Part shown: positions 1-7,596 of the stretch, piece by piece | Layout: the number at the start of each line of letters is the position of its first letter | How positions within the stretch are numbered: the stretch's first letter is position 1 | Source: JAAZHK01 sp964536075 | GTDB taxonomy: Bacteria; Bacillota_I; Bacilli_A; RF39; UBA660 | Length of the DNA: 34,707 bases | Direction of reading: 5' to 3' | Assembly: GCA_964536075.1 (NCBI GenBank) | Contig: CAZHWO010000007.1 | Coordinates: 1 to 34,707, forward strand | The notes under the pieces: model-generated | Database searches by the model: none | Seen by the model: the letters and a program-made list of their open reading frames with translations, nothing else | Told to the model about the DNA's origin: nothing | Made by a program: the position numbers and the translations under genes

Positions 1-55
1 AAAACAGATGCATGGTAAGCATCAGAGGACTGTTCAATTCAGTCATTCAGCACCA
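1..55 (+). tRNA. tRNA-Thr (anticodon GGT), 5' part outside the window
   Basis: Only the 3' two thirds is present. The anticodon stem GATGC/GCATC (7-11 and 19-23) closes a seven-base loop with anticodon GGT at 14-16, preceded by T and followed by A as expected. A four-base variable region leads to the T arm, GACTG/CAGTC (28-32 and 40-44) around the loop TTCAATT. The acceptor strand ATTCAGC, discriminator A and an encoded CCA end at 55. GGT reads the threonine codons ACC and ACU. The acceptor 5' strand and most of the D arm lie upstream, so acceptor pairing cannot be checked. Confidence 0.85.
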
Positions 56-137
56 GTAGTGAATCTGTTCGAACTTTTAATAGTTTGGGCTTAAATATAG
101 AATCTAGATTCAAACAAGGATTGGGATTTTTCTTGAA

Positions 138-445
138 ATGAAGAAAAAGCTGAACTGTCGACAATTAAAATTAAAAGCAAATAATGGGAAAAATTACTTG
201 ACAGATTGTACTCGTGAAGCAGCAACTATTATGTTAACTAAATGTTGTGCTTTAGAATTATCAAAATATAATATTAGAGTAAACACCGTTAGTCCATCAC
301 TAACATTAACACCGCTTGGAAGACAAAGTTATTCAGAAAAAGAATTGAGGATACAGCTAATCTTTTCACTTTCTTATTAAGTGATAAAGCCGATTACATT
401 AACGGAGAAAACATTAATATCAATGGTGGTATTTTATTAAAATAA
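138..445 (+). pseudogene. Chimeric relic: BRO-N fragment joined to a short-chain dehydrogenase C-terminus
   Basis: The first about 23 codons (138-208) match part of the BRO-N/antirepressor-like protein encoded at 7833-8696: NCRQLKLKANNGK against NCDQLKLKAQDGK, then LTD in both. From about codon 24 the same frame changes to the C-terminal half of a short-chain dehydrogenase/reductase, with the family-typical run ALELSKYNIRVNTVSPS. The frame breaks near 340-350; another frame continues with EDTANLFTFLLSDKADYING and NGG, the usual SDR end, to a TAA at 443-445. The Rossmann nucleotide-binding half and the catalytic Ser/Tyr/Lys region are missing, so no active reductase can be made. It lies just downstream of a tRNA gene, a common site for integration and decay. 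The join and the frameshift are seen directly; their cause is inferred. Confidence 0.8.
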
Positions 446-513
446 AACTGATACTTTAAAAGAAATTTCAGTATAAGCTAAACATTTCAATTAAAGAGAC
501 AAATACATATAAA

Positions 514-543
514 AAAGCTCTAACTACTGGTAGTTAGAGCTTT
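514..543 (-). terminator. Intrinsic terminator of the GDPD-like gene
   Basis: A perfect 13-bp stem (AAAGCTCTAACTA and its complement) closes a four-base loop. On the minus strand it is followed by a run of T (complement of 511-516). The TAG stop codon of the minus-strand gene lies inside the stem. It may also stop transcripts coming from the SDR relic, but the T tail on that side is weaker. Confidence 0.85.
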
Positions 544-1236
544 ATATAAATCATCTGGATAATTAGTAATAAATTGTAATTGTTGAACGATTATTCCATT
601 CTGTTTTCCACCAAATAGTTCTTTAGCGATTTGAATATCCTTTCTTGTAATGGTTGCTATCATTATTTCTTTTCGTCTACTTAATTCCTGAGTGATTATC
701 CCCATATTGACCATACTTATATCAATAACATAAAAATCAATATCAACGTAGGTCAAATTAAATAAAGTTACAATTAGACCTAGTTTTCGATCATTAATAA
801 TCTCATTTAAAAGGTATAGAGTTCTTTGGACTGGAGTACATATATATACATTTAAAGTCGGAAACTGTAATAGATAATCCCTCAAAATAGTTATATATCT
901 AGCAGCATTAGTGGTTTTTTCTTCCAGATTTTCCTCTGTGACATCTAATAAATAAATCGGTAAAATATTAAGGACAACCTTTTTCCCCGTGTTAGACATC
1001 AATTTTAAAGCCTCAGTTAAAGGAAGAACATTATATTTACTCATTTTTTCCAGTTCTTCTAAAGTATAATTAATTCCCACTTTCTCTTCATAAAAAGTAG
1101 GATCAACTATTACTACAATGTCATCTTTGGTAATGGTTGTTGAAAGAAAAACACCTTTTATTATATCATTAGTTAAAGCCTCTTCAAAAAAGTCGGCCAT
1201 ACTGGTATTTTCATCTTTTTGATAAATAATCTCCAT
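520..1236 (-). CDS. GDPD-like TIM-barrel protein, probably without catalytic activity
   Basis: A 238-residue cytoplasmic protein with no signal peptide. The second half has the rhythm of a glycerophosphodiester phosphodiesterase barrel: a LPLTEAL element followed by KKVVLNI around residues 73-93, later strands such as YVDIDFYVIDIS, and a C-terminal FITNYPDDLYKAL that resembles the ITNYPD end of GDPD enzymes. The N-terminal HRG motif and the paired catalytic Glu/His residues of active GDPDs are not visible, so it may be a degenerate family member or use another substrate. A good AAGGTGAT ribosome site lies at 1244-1251. It is transcribed alone, against its neighbours, with its own terminator. 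The family call is moderate and rests on fold-like patterns rather than a clear catalytic motif. Confidence 0.5.
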   Translation of the reverse strand: MEIIYQKDENTSMADFFEEALTNDIIKGVFLSTTITKDDIVVIVDPTFYEEKVGINYTLEELEKMSKYNVLPLTEALKLMSNTGKKVVLNILPIYLLDVTEENLEEKTTNAARYITILRDYLLQFPTLNVYICTPVQRTLYLLNEIINDRKLGLIVTLFNLTYVDIDFYVIDISMVNMGIITQELSRRKEIMIATITRKDIQIAKELFGGKQNGIIVQQLQFITNYPDDLYKALTTSS

Positions 1237-1352
1237 TTATATCACCTTGTAAAATTTATGAAATAGAAAGGAAAATATGCTAATTTAAAGAAAAAAGCTG
1301 ATCTTCGCATGATCTCTTTAATTTCGTCAATAATAATTAATGGTGATTAATT

Positions 1353-1799
1353 ATGACAAAATCCTTCTTTATTTATGTAATTATTATTTCATTATTCTTG
1401 CTATATAACTACTACAGTCTGCCTAAACAAAATATTTATGTTTTTAGTGATAATAATGAACATCATCGCTTTACTCTATATTTAGATAAATATAATTTTA
1501 ACCATAATGAGTTAGATTTTTTAGAAAATTATGGCATTGATATCTTAAGCGTCTATCCTCGTAATAATCTAAAATTAGATCTGGAGGAAATAAAGATTAA
1601 ATTAACCGAGTTTCATTACTATACCGAAGAATACTTAGAAAAGAAATATCGAGATGTTTTAAAAAGATATAGTTTATATGATGACATGGAAAAAATTGAT
1701 CTTTATGGCATTAATATTGATAAATTAGTCGTTTATTCAAATATGGAAAATATTAAGAATTTAATTAGCGATTATCCTAAAATTACTTATGAAAATTAA
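1353..1799 (+). CDS. Membrane-anchored protein of unknown function
   Basis: A 148-residue protein whose first about 20 residues are strongly hydrophobic (FFIYVIIISLFLLYNYY), acting as an uncleaved anchor or signal peptide. The rest is charged, rich in Asn, Asp, Lys and Tyr, with helical stretches near residues 75-110. I do not recognise the family. The ATG follows a GGTGAT ribosome site at the usual distance. It sits just upstream of rluB, but rluB has its own promoter, so they may not share function. Confidence 0.6.
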   Translation: MTKSFFIYVIIISLFLLYNYYSLPKQNIYVFSDNNEHHRFTLYLDKYNFNHNELDFLENYGIDILSVYPRNNLKLDLEEIKIKLTEFHYYTEEYLEKKYRDVLKRYSLYDDMEKIDLYGINIDKLVVYSNMENIKNLISDYPKITYEN

Positions 1800-1806
1800 C
1801 TTAGAG

Positions 1807-1835
1807 TTGTTTAATTGGTCAATTTAAAGTATAAT
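1807..1835 (+). promoter_or_regulatory. Sigma-A-type promoter of rluB
   Basis: TTGTTT at 1807-1812, a 17-base spacer, and a perfect TATAAT at 1830-1835. The predicted start near 1842 leaves a leader of only about 14 bases containing the GGTGAT ribosome site (1844-1849). Confidence 0.7.
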
Positions 1836-1855
1836 GACAAATAGGTGATATATAT

Positions 1856-2575
1856 ATGGAAAGATTACAAAAAATTATTGCCGCGGCTGGAATTACTTCT
1901 AGAAGAAAAGCGGAAGAATTAATTAAACAAGGCAAAGTAAAAGTTAACGGCCAAGTCATTACTGAAATAGGTACTAAAGTTGGCGATAGAGCCCAAGTTG
2001 AGGTCAATGGTATCAAGATAAATATGGAAGAAAAAGTCTACTATTTATTAAATAAACCAAGAGGAGTGGTAACTACTACAGCCGATGATAAACATCGTCA
2101 GACCGTTATCGATTTATTACCAAAAGATAAAAGAATTTATCCGATTGGACGATTAGATTACGATACAACGGGAGCCTTACTTCTTACTAATGATGGCGAG
2201 TTTGCTAATTATTTAATGCACCCTAGTAATGAAATTGAAAAAGTTTATGTGGCCAAAATAAAGGGTATTCTTACCGGAGAAGCTATTTATCAGCTAACGC
2301 ATGGTCTTTTGATTGATAATATTAAAACCAGTAAAGCCAAAGTTAAAATCTTAAAAAAGAATCGTGAAGAACATCACAGTATTGTTGAATTAACTATCCA
2401 TGAAGGTAAAAATCATCAAGTAAAAAAAATGTTTGAAACTTTAGGTTATGAAGTTCTAAAGTTAAAAAGAGAAAGCGTTGCTTTTTTGGATGTGAAAGAT
2501 TTAAAATCAGGGGCATATCGTTTGTTAACGCCTAAAGAAATTTCTAAACTATATGTATTAAGTCAGAAAAAATAG
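1856..2575 (+). CDS. rluB: Ribosomal large subunit pseudouridine synthase (RluB family)
   Basis: A 239-residue RsuA/RluB/RluE/RluF-family enzyme that isomerises uridine to pseudouridine in rRNA. Residues 1-55 form an S4 RNA-binding domain starting MERLQKIIAAAGITSRRKAE. The catalytic domain follows with YYLLNKPRG (62-70) and the active-site GRLDYDTTG, whose aspartate is Asp101. The C-terminal EGKNHQVKKMFETLG is also typical. Bacillota RluB proteins usually modify 23S rRNA near position 2605 (family knowledge); RsuA (16S) is the alternative, but the sequence reads more like RluB. Length is normal for the family. Confidence 0.92.
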   Translation: MERLQKIIAAAGITSRRKAEELIKQGKVKVNGQVITEIGTKVGDRAQVEVNGIKINMEEKVYYLLNKPRGVVTTTADDKHRQTVIDLLPKDKRIYPIGRLDYDTTGALLLTNDGEFANYLMHPSNEIEKVYVAKIKGILTGEAIYQLTHGLLIDNIKTSKAKVKILKKNREEHHSIVELTIHEGKNHQVKKMFETLGYEVLKLKRESVAFLDVKDLKSGAYRLLTPKEISKLYVLSQKK

Positions 2576-2654
2576 AAAATTTATGGAAAAAACATAAATT
2601 TTTTTTGTAGTAACTTATTAGTGAAAATATTATTTGCTTTTGTCAAAATTAATA

Positions 2655-2663
2655 TGATATAAT
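2655..2663 (+). promoter_or_regulatory. Extended -10 promoter upstream of the DUF5684-type gene
   Basis: TGATATAAT at 2655-2663 is a consensus extended -10 element; no well-spaced -35 box is visible. A leader of about 60 bases follows, ending in an AAAGGAGG ribosome site just before the ATG at 2732. Confidence 0.6.
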
Positions 2664-2731
2664 CAAATTAGAATAGGAGTAGTGATGACATCTCTATAAC
2701 TATTAAAAAAAATTAAAAGGAGGAAATTAAA

Positions 2732-3651
2732 ATGGATTATTATAGTGAATATTCAACTTACGATTATACTACAAATTATGGATCATCATCTGATGAAGTA
2801 GCAGGCTTATTAGCAGCTATTTCTGGAGGAGCTATGCTATTATATTGGGCAATAATGATATTTGTTTTAGTATGTATGATTAAAATATATACCAAAGCTG
2901 GTCGCAAATGGTGGGAAGCCATTGTGCCTATCTATAATATTATTGTTCTTCTTGAGATAGTCGAATTACCTCTATGGTATATTGCTTTATTTTTTGTACC
3001 TTTTGCTAATATCTATGCCGTGTTTAAAATCTATATTGAATTAGCTCATAAGTTTGGTAAATCAACGGGCTTTGGNNNNNNNNNNNNNNNNNNNNNNNNN
3101 NNNNNNNNNNNNNNNNNNNNNNNNNNNNNNNNNNNNNNNNNNNNNNNNNNNNNNNNNNNNNNNNNNNNNNNNNNNTGTTTAAAATCTATATTGAATTAGC
3201 TCATAAGTTTGGTAAATCAACGGGCTTTGGGGTAGCAATGGTTTTCTTTAATGTTATCTGTATGCCCATCCTAGCTTTTGGTAAAGCTACTTATCAAGGT
3301 GGCATTAGTCCCATGACTACTTACCCTAACCAGTCCAATGTTGGACCACAACCATTATATCAGCAACCTGTTCAATCTAGTATTAATCCCCAATATAATA
3401 ATGGCTCAATGCAACCCAGTATTGAACCACAGTCAACCTATCAACAACCTGTTCAACCAACGATTACTCCTCAATCTCAATACATTAATCAACCTATCAT
3501 TAACAATCCGGGAGTAGTGCAACCAGCCCCTTCTCCAATAGTTGAACCACCAGTTAATACGCAAAACCAAAATGTCAAATTCTGTCCTAATTGTGGCAAT
3601 CAAGTAGATATAAATAATAGTGCTTGTCCACACTGTGGTCATAATTGCTAA
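2732..3651 (+). CDS. DUF5684-type membrane protein with C-terminal zinc ribbon (split by a false gap)
   Basis: As given, the frame is broken by 100 N. If one of the two identical 55-base gap flanks and the Ns are removed (join 3075 to 3231), a single 254-residue protein results in frame. Residues about 33-55, 80-100 and 113-130 are membrane segments. The loop KAGRKWWEAIVPIYN, the AHKFGKS motif and ILAFGKATYQ fit the DUF5684 family found in many Bacillota. A flexible Pro/Gln-rich linker with a repeated QSTYQQPVQ-like unit follows. The end carries a zinc ribbon, CPNC and CPHC (Cys233, 236, 247 and 250 of the joined protein). Function is unknown; the layout suggests an inner-membrane protein with a cytoplasmic zinc-binding tail. 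Confidence 0.8.
3021..3230 (+). repeat. Identical 55-bp sequences abutting both sides of a 100-N gap
   Basis: Bases 3021-3075 and 3176-3230 are identical over all 55 positions and touch the gap exactly on each side; 3076-3175 is 100 N. This is the signature of two contig ends sharing a k-mer overlap that a scaffolder padded with a default gap. It is very unlikely to be a biological repeat, because collapsing it restores an intact reading frame. Confidence 0.93.
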
Positions 3652-3657
3652 AACAAA

Positions 3658-3697
3658 TAAAAATAAGTTCACTTTATAATTGTGAACTTATTTTTTT
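3658..3697. terminator. Bidirectional intrinsic terminator
   Basis: A stem of at least 12 bp (AAATAAGTTCAC and its complement) around an 8-9-base loop, flanked by A-rich sequence on the left and seven T on the right. It ends the DUF5684-type gene on the plus strand and the ferredoxin gene on the minus strand; the ferredoxin stop codon touches its edge. Confidence 0.85.
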
Positions 3698-3887
3698 ATT
3701 CTTCAACTTCGATAGCGCCAGTAGGACAACTTTCCATAGCTTCAATCGCTTCCTCTTTATCATCACTATTAACTTTTTCAACCTTAGCGATGGCATAACC
3801 ATCATCCCCCATTTCAAATACATTAGGGGCAATAGCTTGACATGATCCACAACCAATACAAGCTTCAGTATTTACTTTTACATGCAT
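3696..3887 (-). CDS. fer: Ferredoxin, single [4Fe-4S] cluster
   Basis: A 63-residue electron carrier. CIGCGSC gives Cys10, Cys13 and Cys16, and the fourth ligand is Cys54 in SCPTGAI. There is only one cluster motif, and the rest is acidic, as in the short Bacillus-type Fer proteins rather than the two-cluster clostridial type. It should pass low-potential electrons in the cytoplasm; its partner enzyme is not in this window. The start follows an AGGAGAAG ribosome site at 3894-3903, and the gene has its own promoter and terminator, so it is monocistronic. Confidence 0.93.
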   Translation of the reverse strand: MHVKVNTEACIGCGSCQAIAPNVFEMGDDGYAIAKVEKVNSDDKEEAIEAMESCPTGAIEVEE

Positions 3888-3908
3888 ATTTCACTTCTCC
3901 TTACTAAA

Positions 3909-3937
3909 ATTATAAATTAAAAGTAACTTTATTGCAA
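3909..3937 (-). promoter_or_regulatory. Promoter of the ferredoxin gene
   Basis: Read on the minus strand: TTGCAA (3937-3932), a 17-base spacer, and TATAAT (3914-3909). It lies about 20 bases upstream of the start codon and is divergent from the promoter of the gene at 4028. Confidence 0.75.
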
Positions 3938-3942
3938 TTATA

Positions 3943-4006
3943 TTGACAATATTTACAATTATTAACTAAAATAGTCATTCCCAATTAGTTAATTATATGC
4001 TAAAAT
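3943..4006 (+). promoter_or_regulatory. Promoter region of the tail-anchored protein gene
   Basis: Two candidates: TTGACA (3943-3948) with an 18-base spacer to TAAAAT (3967-3972), and an extended -10 TGCTAAAAT ending at 4006. The second leaves a leader of roughly 15 bases with a GAGGGTGG ribosome site before the ATG at 4028. Confidence 0.55.
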
Positions 4007-4027
4007 AAGATAAAAGAGGGTGGTATC

Positions 4028-4837
4028 ATGGAAAGCAGATTAGATAGACAAGATCGTGAAGTAACTAGATCACGATTAGATAAAACCAGTCGTGCTGAAA
4101 AAAACCATGATTTATATGAAGATTTATATACTAATGGTAACTATACGGGCATAGCCGATATTACCAATAAGGCTATTGTCGAATTAGAAACCATTGATAA
4201 CAAATTTAAGACCAGAGAAAGTTATCATCAAATAAAAGAATATCAAGATATTATTAAAACACCAAAAACGAACCCCCAAGAAGATCTATCGGTATTCTTT
4301 ATGGAAGACGATCAAAAATCTTATGATATAAATGATATGCTTGAATCAGCTAAACAAAATAGAGAAGAACCTGATGAACTAGAAATAAAACGTAAATTAA
4401 CTAATACCCAATATGATATTTTATCTGATTTAAAATTAGAGCGCCATGAAAACAAAGAAGCCAAGGAAGAGCAGCTGCAAGAATTAATTAATACCATAAC
4501 TTCTAAGGGCTTAAAACAAGATCTTGAAGAAGCTCAAAATAAAGACTTATTAATTGAATTATTGCCTACTTCTACTAATACCATTACGGTATCATCTAGT
4601 AAAGATATTTTAGAACAAGCTCAAAATAAAACCGCGGAAGACACCTTAGATGAAAATGTCGATATTGATCATACATTCTTTTCAAAATCTCTAGAAATTT
4701 CGAAGAAAGAACTAGAAAGTGATAATGAATTAAAAGACTTAGATAAAGGTAGTGATCTTTTATTTAAGATTCTTATTACTTTGATTTTCATTATTGTTCT
4801 TGTTACAGCCGCTATAGTAATTCTTAACAATATTTAG
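4028..4837 (+). CDS. Tail-anchored protein of unknown function
   Basis: A 269-residue, highly charged protein. The N-terminal 240 residues are mainly predicted helix with many Glu, Lys and Asp, and begin with an Arg/Asp-rich stretch (ESRLDRQDREVTRSRLDKTSR region). Two similar short motifs, DLEEAQNKD and ILEQAQNKT, lie near residues 162 and 199. The only membrane segment is at the extreme C-terminus (about residues 246-267, ILITLIFIIVLVTAAIVIL), so the body should face the cytoplasm. I do not recognise a domain. It has its own promoter and a terminator overlapping the stop codon, so it is a single-gene unit placed before yunB. Confidence 0.65.
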   Translation: MESRLDRQDREVTRSRLDKTSRAEKNHDLYEDLYTNGNYTGIADITNKAIVELETIDNKFKTRESYHQIKEYQDIIKTPKTNPQEDLSVFFMEDDQKSYDINDMLESAKQNREEPDELEIKRKLTNTQYDILSDLKLERHENKEAKEEQLQELINTITSKGLKQDLEEAQNKDLLIELLPTSTNTITVSSSKDILEQAQNKTAEDTLDENVDIDHTFFSKSLEISKKELESDNELKDLDKGSDLLFKILITLIFIIVLVTAAIVILNNI

Positions 4838-4856
4838 ACCTTAATGGTCTTTTTTT
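4836..4856 (+). terminator. Intrinsic terminator after the tail-anchored protein gene
   Basis: AGACC (4836-4840), loop TTAAT, GGTCT (4846-4850) and a run of T. The stem starts within the stop codon. Confidence 0.75.
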
Positions 4857-4879
4857 ATGTTTAAAAGATATATTGTAGT

Positions 4880-5584
4880 ATGAAGATGAAATTAAAAAAG
4901 AAGAGTCGCAAAAAGAAGCTAATTTTCACCTTAATTCCTATGCTTTTAATAGGTTTTTTTATCCATAAAGTTTATACCAGAATTACTCCCATGCTGTTAG
5001 CTTATGCTCAAGTGGAAAGTGAAGAAATAGCGTATTTAATTATTGATAAATCCGTTGATGATGAAGTAGTTAAAAAATTAGATTATAGTAATTTATTTAT
5101 CGTTAGTAAAACGAGTGATGGTAATATCCAAAGTGTGGATTTTAATAGCCAAGTAGTAAATGAAATATTAAATATTATTGGTGAAAAAATATATACTAAT
5201 TTAAAACAAGCCGAAGAGGGTAATCTCAAAATAATTGATCAAGATACACCAGGTAATGGAATCTTATTAGAAGTACCCGTAGGTAAAATTTTTAAAAATC
5301 CCCTGTTAAATAATGTTGGACCGAAAATCCCGATTAAATTTCGTTTGGTTGGTGCTGTTCAGACCAATATTAATACGGTTATTAGAAATTATGGGATTAA
5401 TAATGCGGTTATTGAAGTATATGTTGAAATTGAAGCAAATGTCCAAATGATTCTTCCCATAGCTAGTAAAAAAAGCAAAATTTCGAACAATATTTTAATT
5501 GCTATGAAAGCTATTCAAGGAAATATTCCTAAATACTATGGTAATGGTTTGAATACAGCCTCTAATCTTTTATCAATTCCCTAG
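4880..5584 (+). CDS. yunB: Sporulation protein YunB
   Basis: A 234-residue protein with a basic N-terminus and one membrane segment at about residues 13-30. The conserved YunB body is clear: a VPVGK.FKNPLLNNVGPKIP stretch, VGAVQTNINT, YGINNAVIEVYVEIEANVQ and the late IQGNIPKYY. In Bacillus subtilis yunB is controlled by the mother-cell factor sigma-E and is needed for normal sporulation; its biochemical role is unknown. A -10-like TATATT at 4869-4874 sits so close to the ATG that the transcript would be nearly leaderless, and no ribosome site is visible. A weak alternative is transcription from upstream past the terminator. The gene implies a spore-forming ancestry or ability. Confidence 0.88.
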   Translation: MKMKLKKKSRKKKLIFTLIPMLLIGFFIHKVYTRITPMLLAYAQVESEEIAYLIIDKSVDDEVVKKLDYSNLFIVSKTSDGNIQSVDFNSQVVNEILNIIGEKIYTNLKQAEEGNLKIIDQDTPGNGILLEVPVGKIFKNPLLNNVGPKIPIKFRLVGAVQTNINTVIRNYGINNAVIEVYVEIEANVQMILPIASKKSKISNNILIAMKAIQGNIPKYYGNGLNTASNLLSIP

Positions 5585-5604
5585 AATAAGTTTTTAAAAA
5601 ATGT

Positions 5605-5622
5605 TATACTAATAATAGGTGA
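5605..5622 (+). promoter_or_regulatory. Extended -10 promoter and GGTGA ribosome site that set the start at 5628
   Basis: TGTTATACT (ending at 5610) is an extended -10 element; transcription should start near 5617. GGTGA at 5618-5622 then acts as the ribosome site for the ATG at 5628, so an in-frame GTG at 5619 is unlikely to be the start. Confidence 0.6.
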
Positions 5623-5627
5623 AGAAT

Positions 5628-7313
5628 ATGTCGAAGAAAAAAATGAAGCCTAAATTTCGTCGCTTTCTCTTTTTATTATTTTTAGTCGGTCTTATGGCCT
5701 TTATTATCGTCAATAAAGATACGCTGCTTAAAAGAAGTATGGCATCTTATGCTGGCGCTATTGGTCCAACCATTGCATTATATGATGAAGATTTACATCA
5801 AGTTAAAACTATATCGCGAGGAACCAAAATCTATTATCTTAAAAACTCCGCCCTTAAAAATAAAGACCAAGGGACTTTTTATCGCTTACGCGGTACTAAT
5901 ACCTACATCAATAAAGATAATATAGTTATGGCTTATGAAGATGTTGTTCAAGAAAAAAAGATTTATGTCAGGACTCCTTATAATTTACTTAGTAAACCAA
6001 ATGAAGGTGAAATCCTAACCTTGGTTGTTCAAGGAGAAGAACTATTAGTTAAAGGTTATGACCAACTAAATGATGATGGTTCTGTTAATATGTATAAAGT
6101 TACTAAAGGGGATACTGTTGGTTACATCTATAGTAAATATATTAAATTAACCTCTGAAGAAGCTACTTCTACCGAAGAAATTGCGGATATTTTAGCTATT
6201 CAAAGTAAACGCCAAAGTACTAGTGGTGGTAATCCTGCTCATTTAGATTATTATCCGGTAGAAAAAGTAACTTTTAAAGATAATGTTATGCCTGAGACAG
6301 TGCAAGCTTTATATTTAAATGGTGGTTCATATACGATTAAAAATATTGATAATTATATTTCTTTTGCCAAAGAAACCAAAATTAATGCGTTTGTTGTTGA
6401 TATTAAAGATAATGGTACCCCAGCTTATGCTTCTAATGTTTATAAAGATAAGAGTCCTTCTAGTTATGAGCACGCTAATAATAGTTTAGAAGACTATCAA
6501 AAAGCGATTAAAAAATTAATTGATAATGGTTTCTACGTTATTGGTCGTATAACTGTTTTTAAAGATATGTATTATGCGATTGATAATCCAGCTGATGCGA
6601 TAATCGATACCAGAACGGGACAACCTTTTTATTATGCTAATACTTATTGGCCCAGTGTCTATGATCGTGATGTTTGGGAATTTAATATTGATTTAGCTAA
6701 AGAAGCGGTCCAAGAAATGGGCTTTAATGAAATTCAATTTGATTATGTTCGTTTCCCTGATCGAACCAGTACTTATGAAGCCAAAGGTATTATGGATTTT
6801 AATAATACCTATGATGAAGAAAAGGCTCAAGCTGTTCAAAGGTTTTTAAGATATGCTACGGATGAACTTCATAAATTAAATGTCTATGTATCTGCTGATG
6901 TCTTTGGTGAAAGTGCCCATTTATATGTTACGGCCTATGGTCAATATTGGTCAGCTATTTCTAATGTGGTCGATGTTATCAGTGCGATGCCATATCCCGA
7001 TCATTTTAATGCTCATGAATATGATTTTAAGAATGTTGTCTGGACGGTTCCTTATGATTTACTATACTTTTGGAGCAGTAAGTACGCTAGTGTTCGCCAA
7101 AGTGAAATAACTACTCCTGCCATTGCTAGGACTTGGATTCAATGTTATAATACTATTAAAGAGCCATATATTGTCTATGATAGTGATAAAGTAGCTGATG
7201 AAATAAAAGGATTATATGATGGTGGTCTAAAAGGTGGTTATATGACTTGGTTATCAACTTCCGAATTAAGTAAATATCAAAGTCAAAAGAAAGCCTTCAG
7301 TAAGGAGTATTAA
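5628..7313 (+). CDS. Putative cell-envelope glycoside hydrolase (DUF4015/PF13200 type)
   Basis: About 561 residues from the ATG at 5628. A Lys/Arg-rich start and a hydrophobic segment (about residues 12-28) anchor or export the protein. Residues about 45-190 contain two SH3-like stretches such as GTKIYYLKNSALKN and VTKGDTVGYIYSKYIKLTS. The rest is a TIM barrel of the putative glycoside hydrolase family: VQALYLNGGSY, INAFVVDIKDNGTPAY, YVIGRITVFKD, then FNEIQFDYVRFPD, VYVSADVFGE and ISAMPYPDHF. The Asp/Glu pairs in the DYVRFPD and ADVFGE strands are the likely active-site carboxylates (inference). The substrate is unknown; a role at the cell wall is plausible from the SH3-like region. It is followed with no gap by yutD. 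Confidence 0.8.
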   Translation: MSKKKMKPKFRRFLFLLFLVGLMAFIIVNKDTLLKRSMASYAGAIGPTIALYDEDLHQVKTISRGTKIYYLKNSALKNKDQGTFYRLRGTNTYINKDNIVMAYEDVVQEKKIYVRTPYNLLSKPNEGEILTLVVQGEELLVKGYDQLNDDGSVNMYKVTKGDTVGYIYSKYIKLTSEEATSTEEIADILAIQSKRQSTSGGNPAHLDYYPVEKVTFKDNVMPETVQALYLNGGSYTIKNIDNYISFAKETKINAFVVDIKDNGTPAYASNVYKDKSPSSYEHANNSLEDYQKAIKKLIDNGFYVIGRITVFKDMYYAIDNPADAIIDTRTGQPFYYANTYWPSVYDRDVWEFNIDLAKEAVQEMGFNEIQFDYVRFPDRTSTYEAKGIMDFNNTYDEEKAQAVQRFLRYATDELHKLNVYVSADVFGESAHLYVTAYGQYWSAISNVVDVISAMPYPDHFNAHEYDFKNVVWTVPYDLLYFWSSKYASVRQSEITTPAIARTWIQCYNTIKEPYIVYDSDKVADEIKGLYDGGLKGGYMTWLSTSELSKYQSQKKAFSKEY

Positions 7314-7314
7314 A

Positions 7315-7596
7315 ATGAAAAGTATTATTTTAAATGATATAGAGTACGATGTAGTAAAAGATGATCAGATGTGTTTAGATATCAATAAACTAAAAGAAAA
7401 ATGTACTGATTATTTTACCAGCTTTGATTATATTTTGGGCGATTATGCTTATAATCATCTAAGATTAAAAGGCTTCTATGATTCAAAGAATTCTAACTGT
7501 AAAGAAATAAATAATATCGATCTCCTAGATGATTACTTAAAAAATTATTGTGCTTATGGATGTAGTTACTTTCTGTTAAAGAAAAACTCAAAATAA
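7315..7596 (+). CDS. yutD: YutD family protein (DUF1027)
   Basis: A 93-residue protein matching the YutD family: FDYILGDYAYNHLRLKGFYD in the middle (compare YDYIVGDWGY.QLRLKGFY) and DYLKNYCAYGCSYFLLK at the C-terminus. The function is unknown. In Bacillus subtilis yutD lies close to yunB, so the yunB-hydrolase-yutD order is a conserved neighbourhood. An AAGGAG ribosome site at 7302-7307 supports the start one base after the previous stop. The last about 36 bases of the gene are repeated at 8697-8735. Confidence 0.82.
   Translation: MKSIILNDIEYDVVKDDQMCLDINKLKEKCTDYFTSFDYILGDYAYNHLRLKGFYDSKNSNCKEINNIDLLDDYLKNYCAYGCSYFLLKKNSK

Noticed and set aside
1819..2016. A 65-codon antisense frame inside rluB
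   Set aside because: It is a shadow of the rluB coding sequence, with no ribosome site or promoter.
3433..3856. Several short frames opposite or overlapping the zinc-ribbon and ferredoxin genes
   Set aside because: They cross the bidirectional terminator or lie in other frames of two well-supported genes.
6880..7110. An alternative frame inside the glycoside-hydrolase-like gene
   Set aside because: The host gene is continuous and conserved here; the alternative frame has no start signals.
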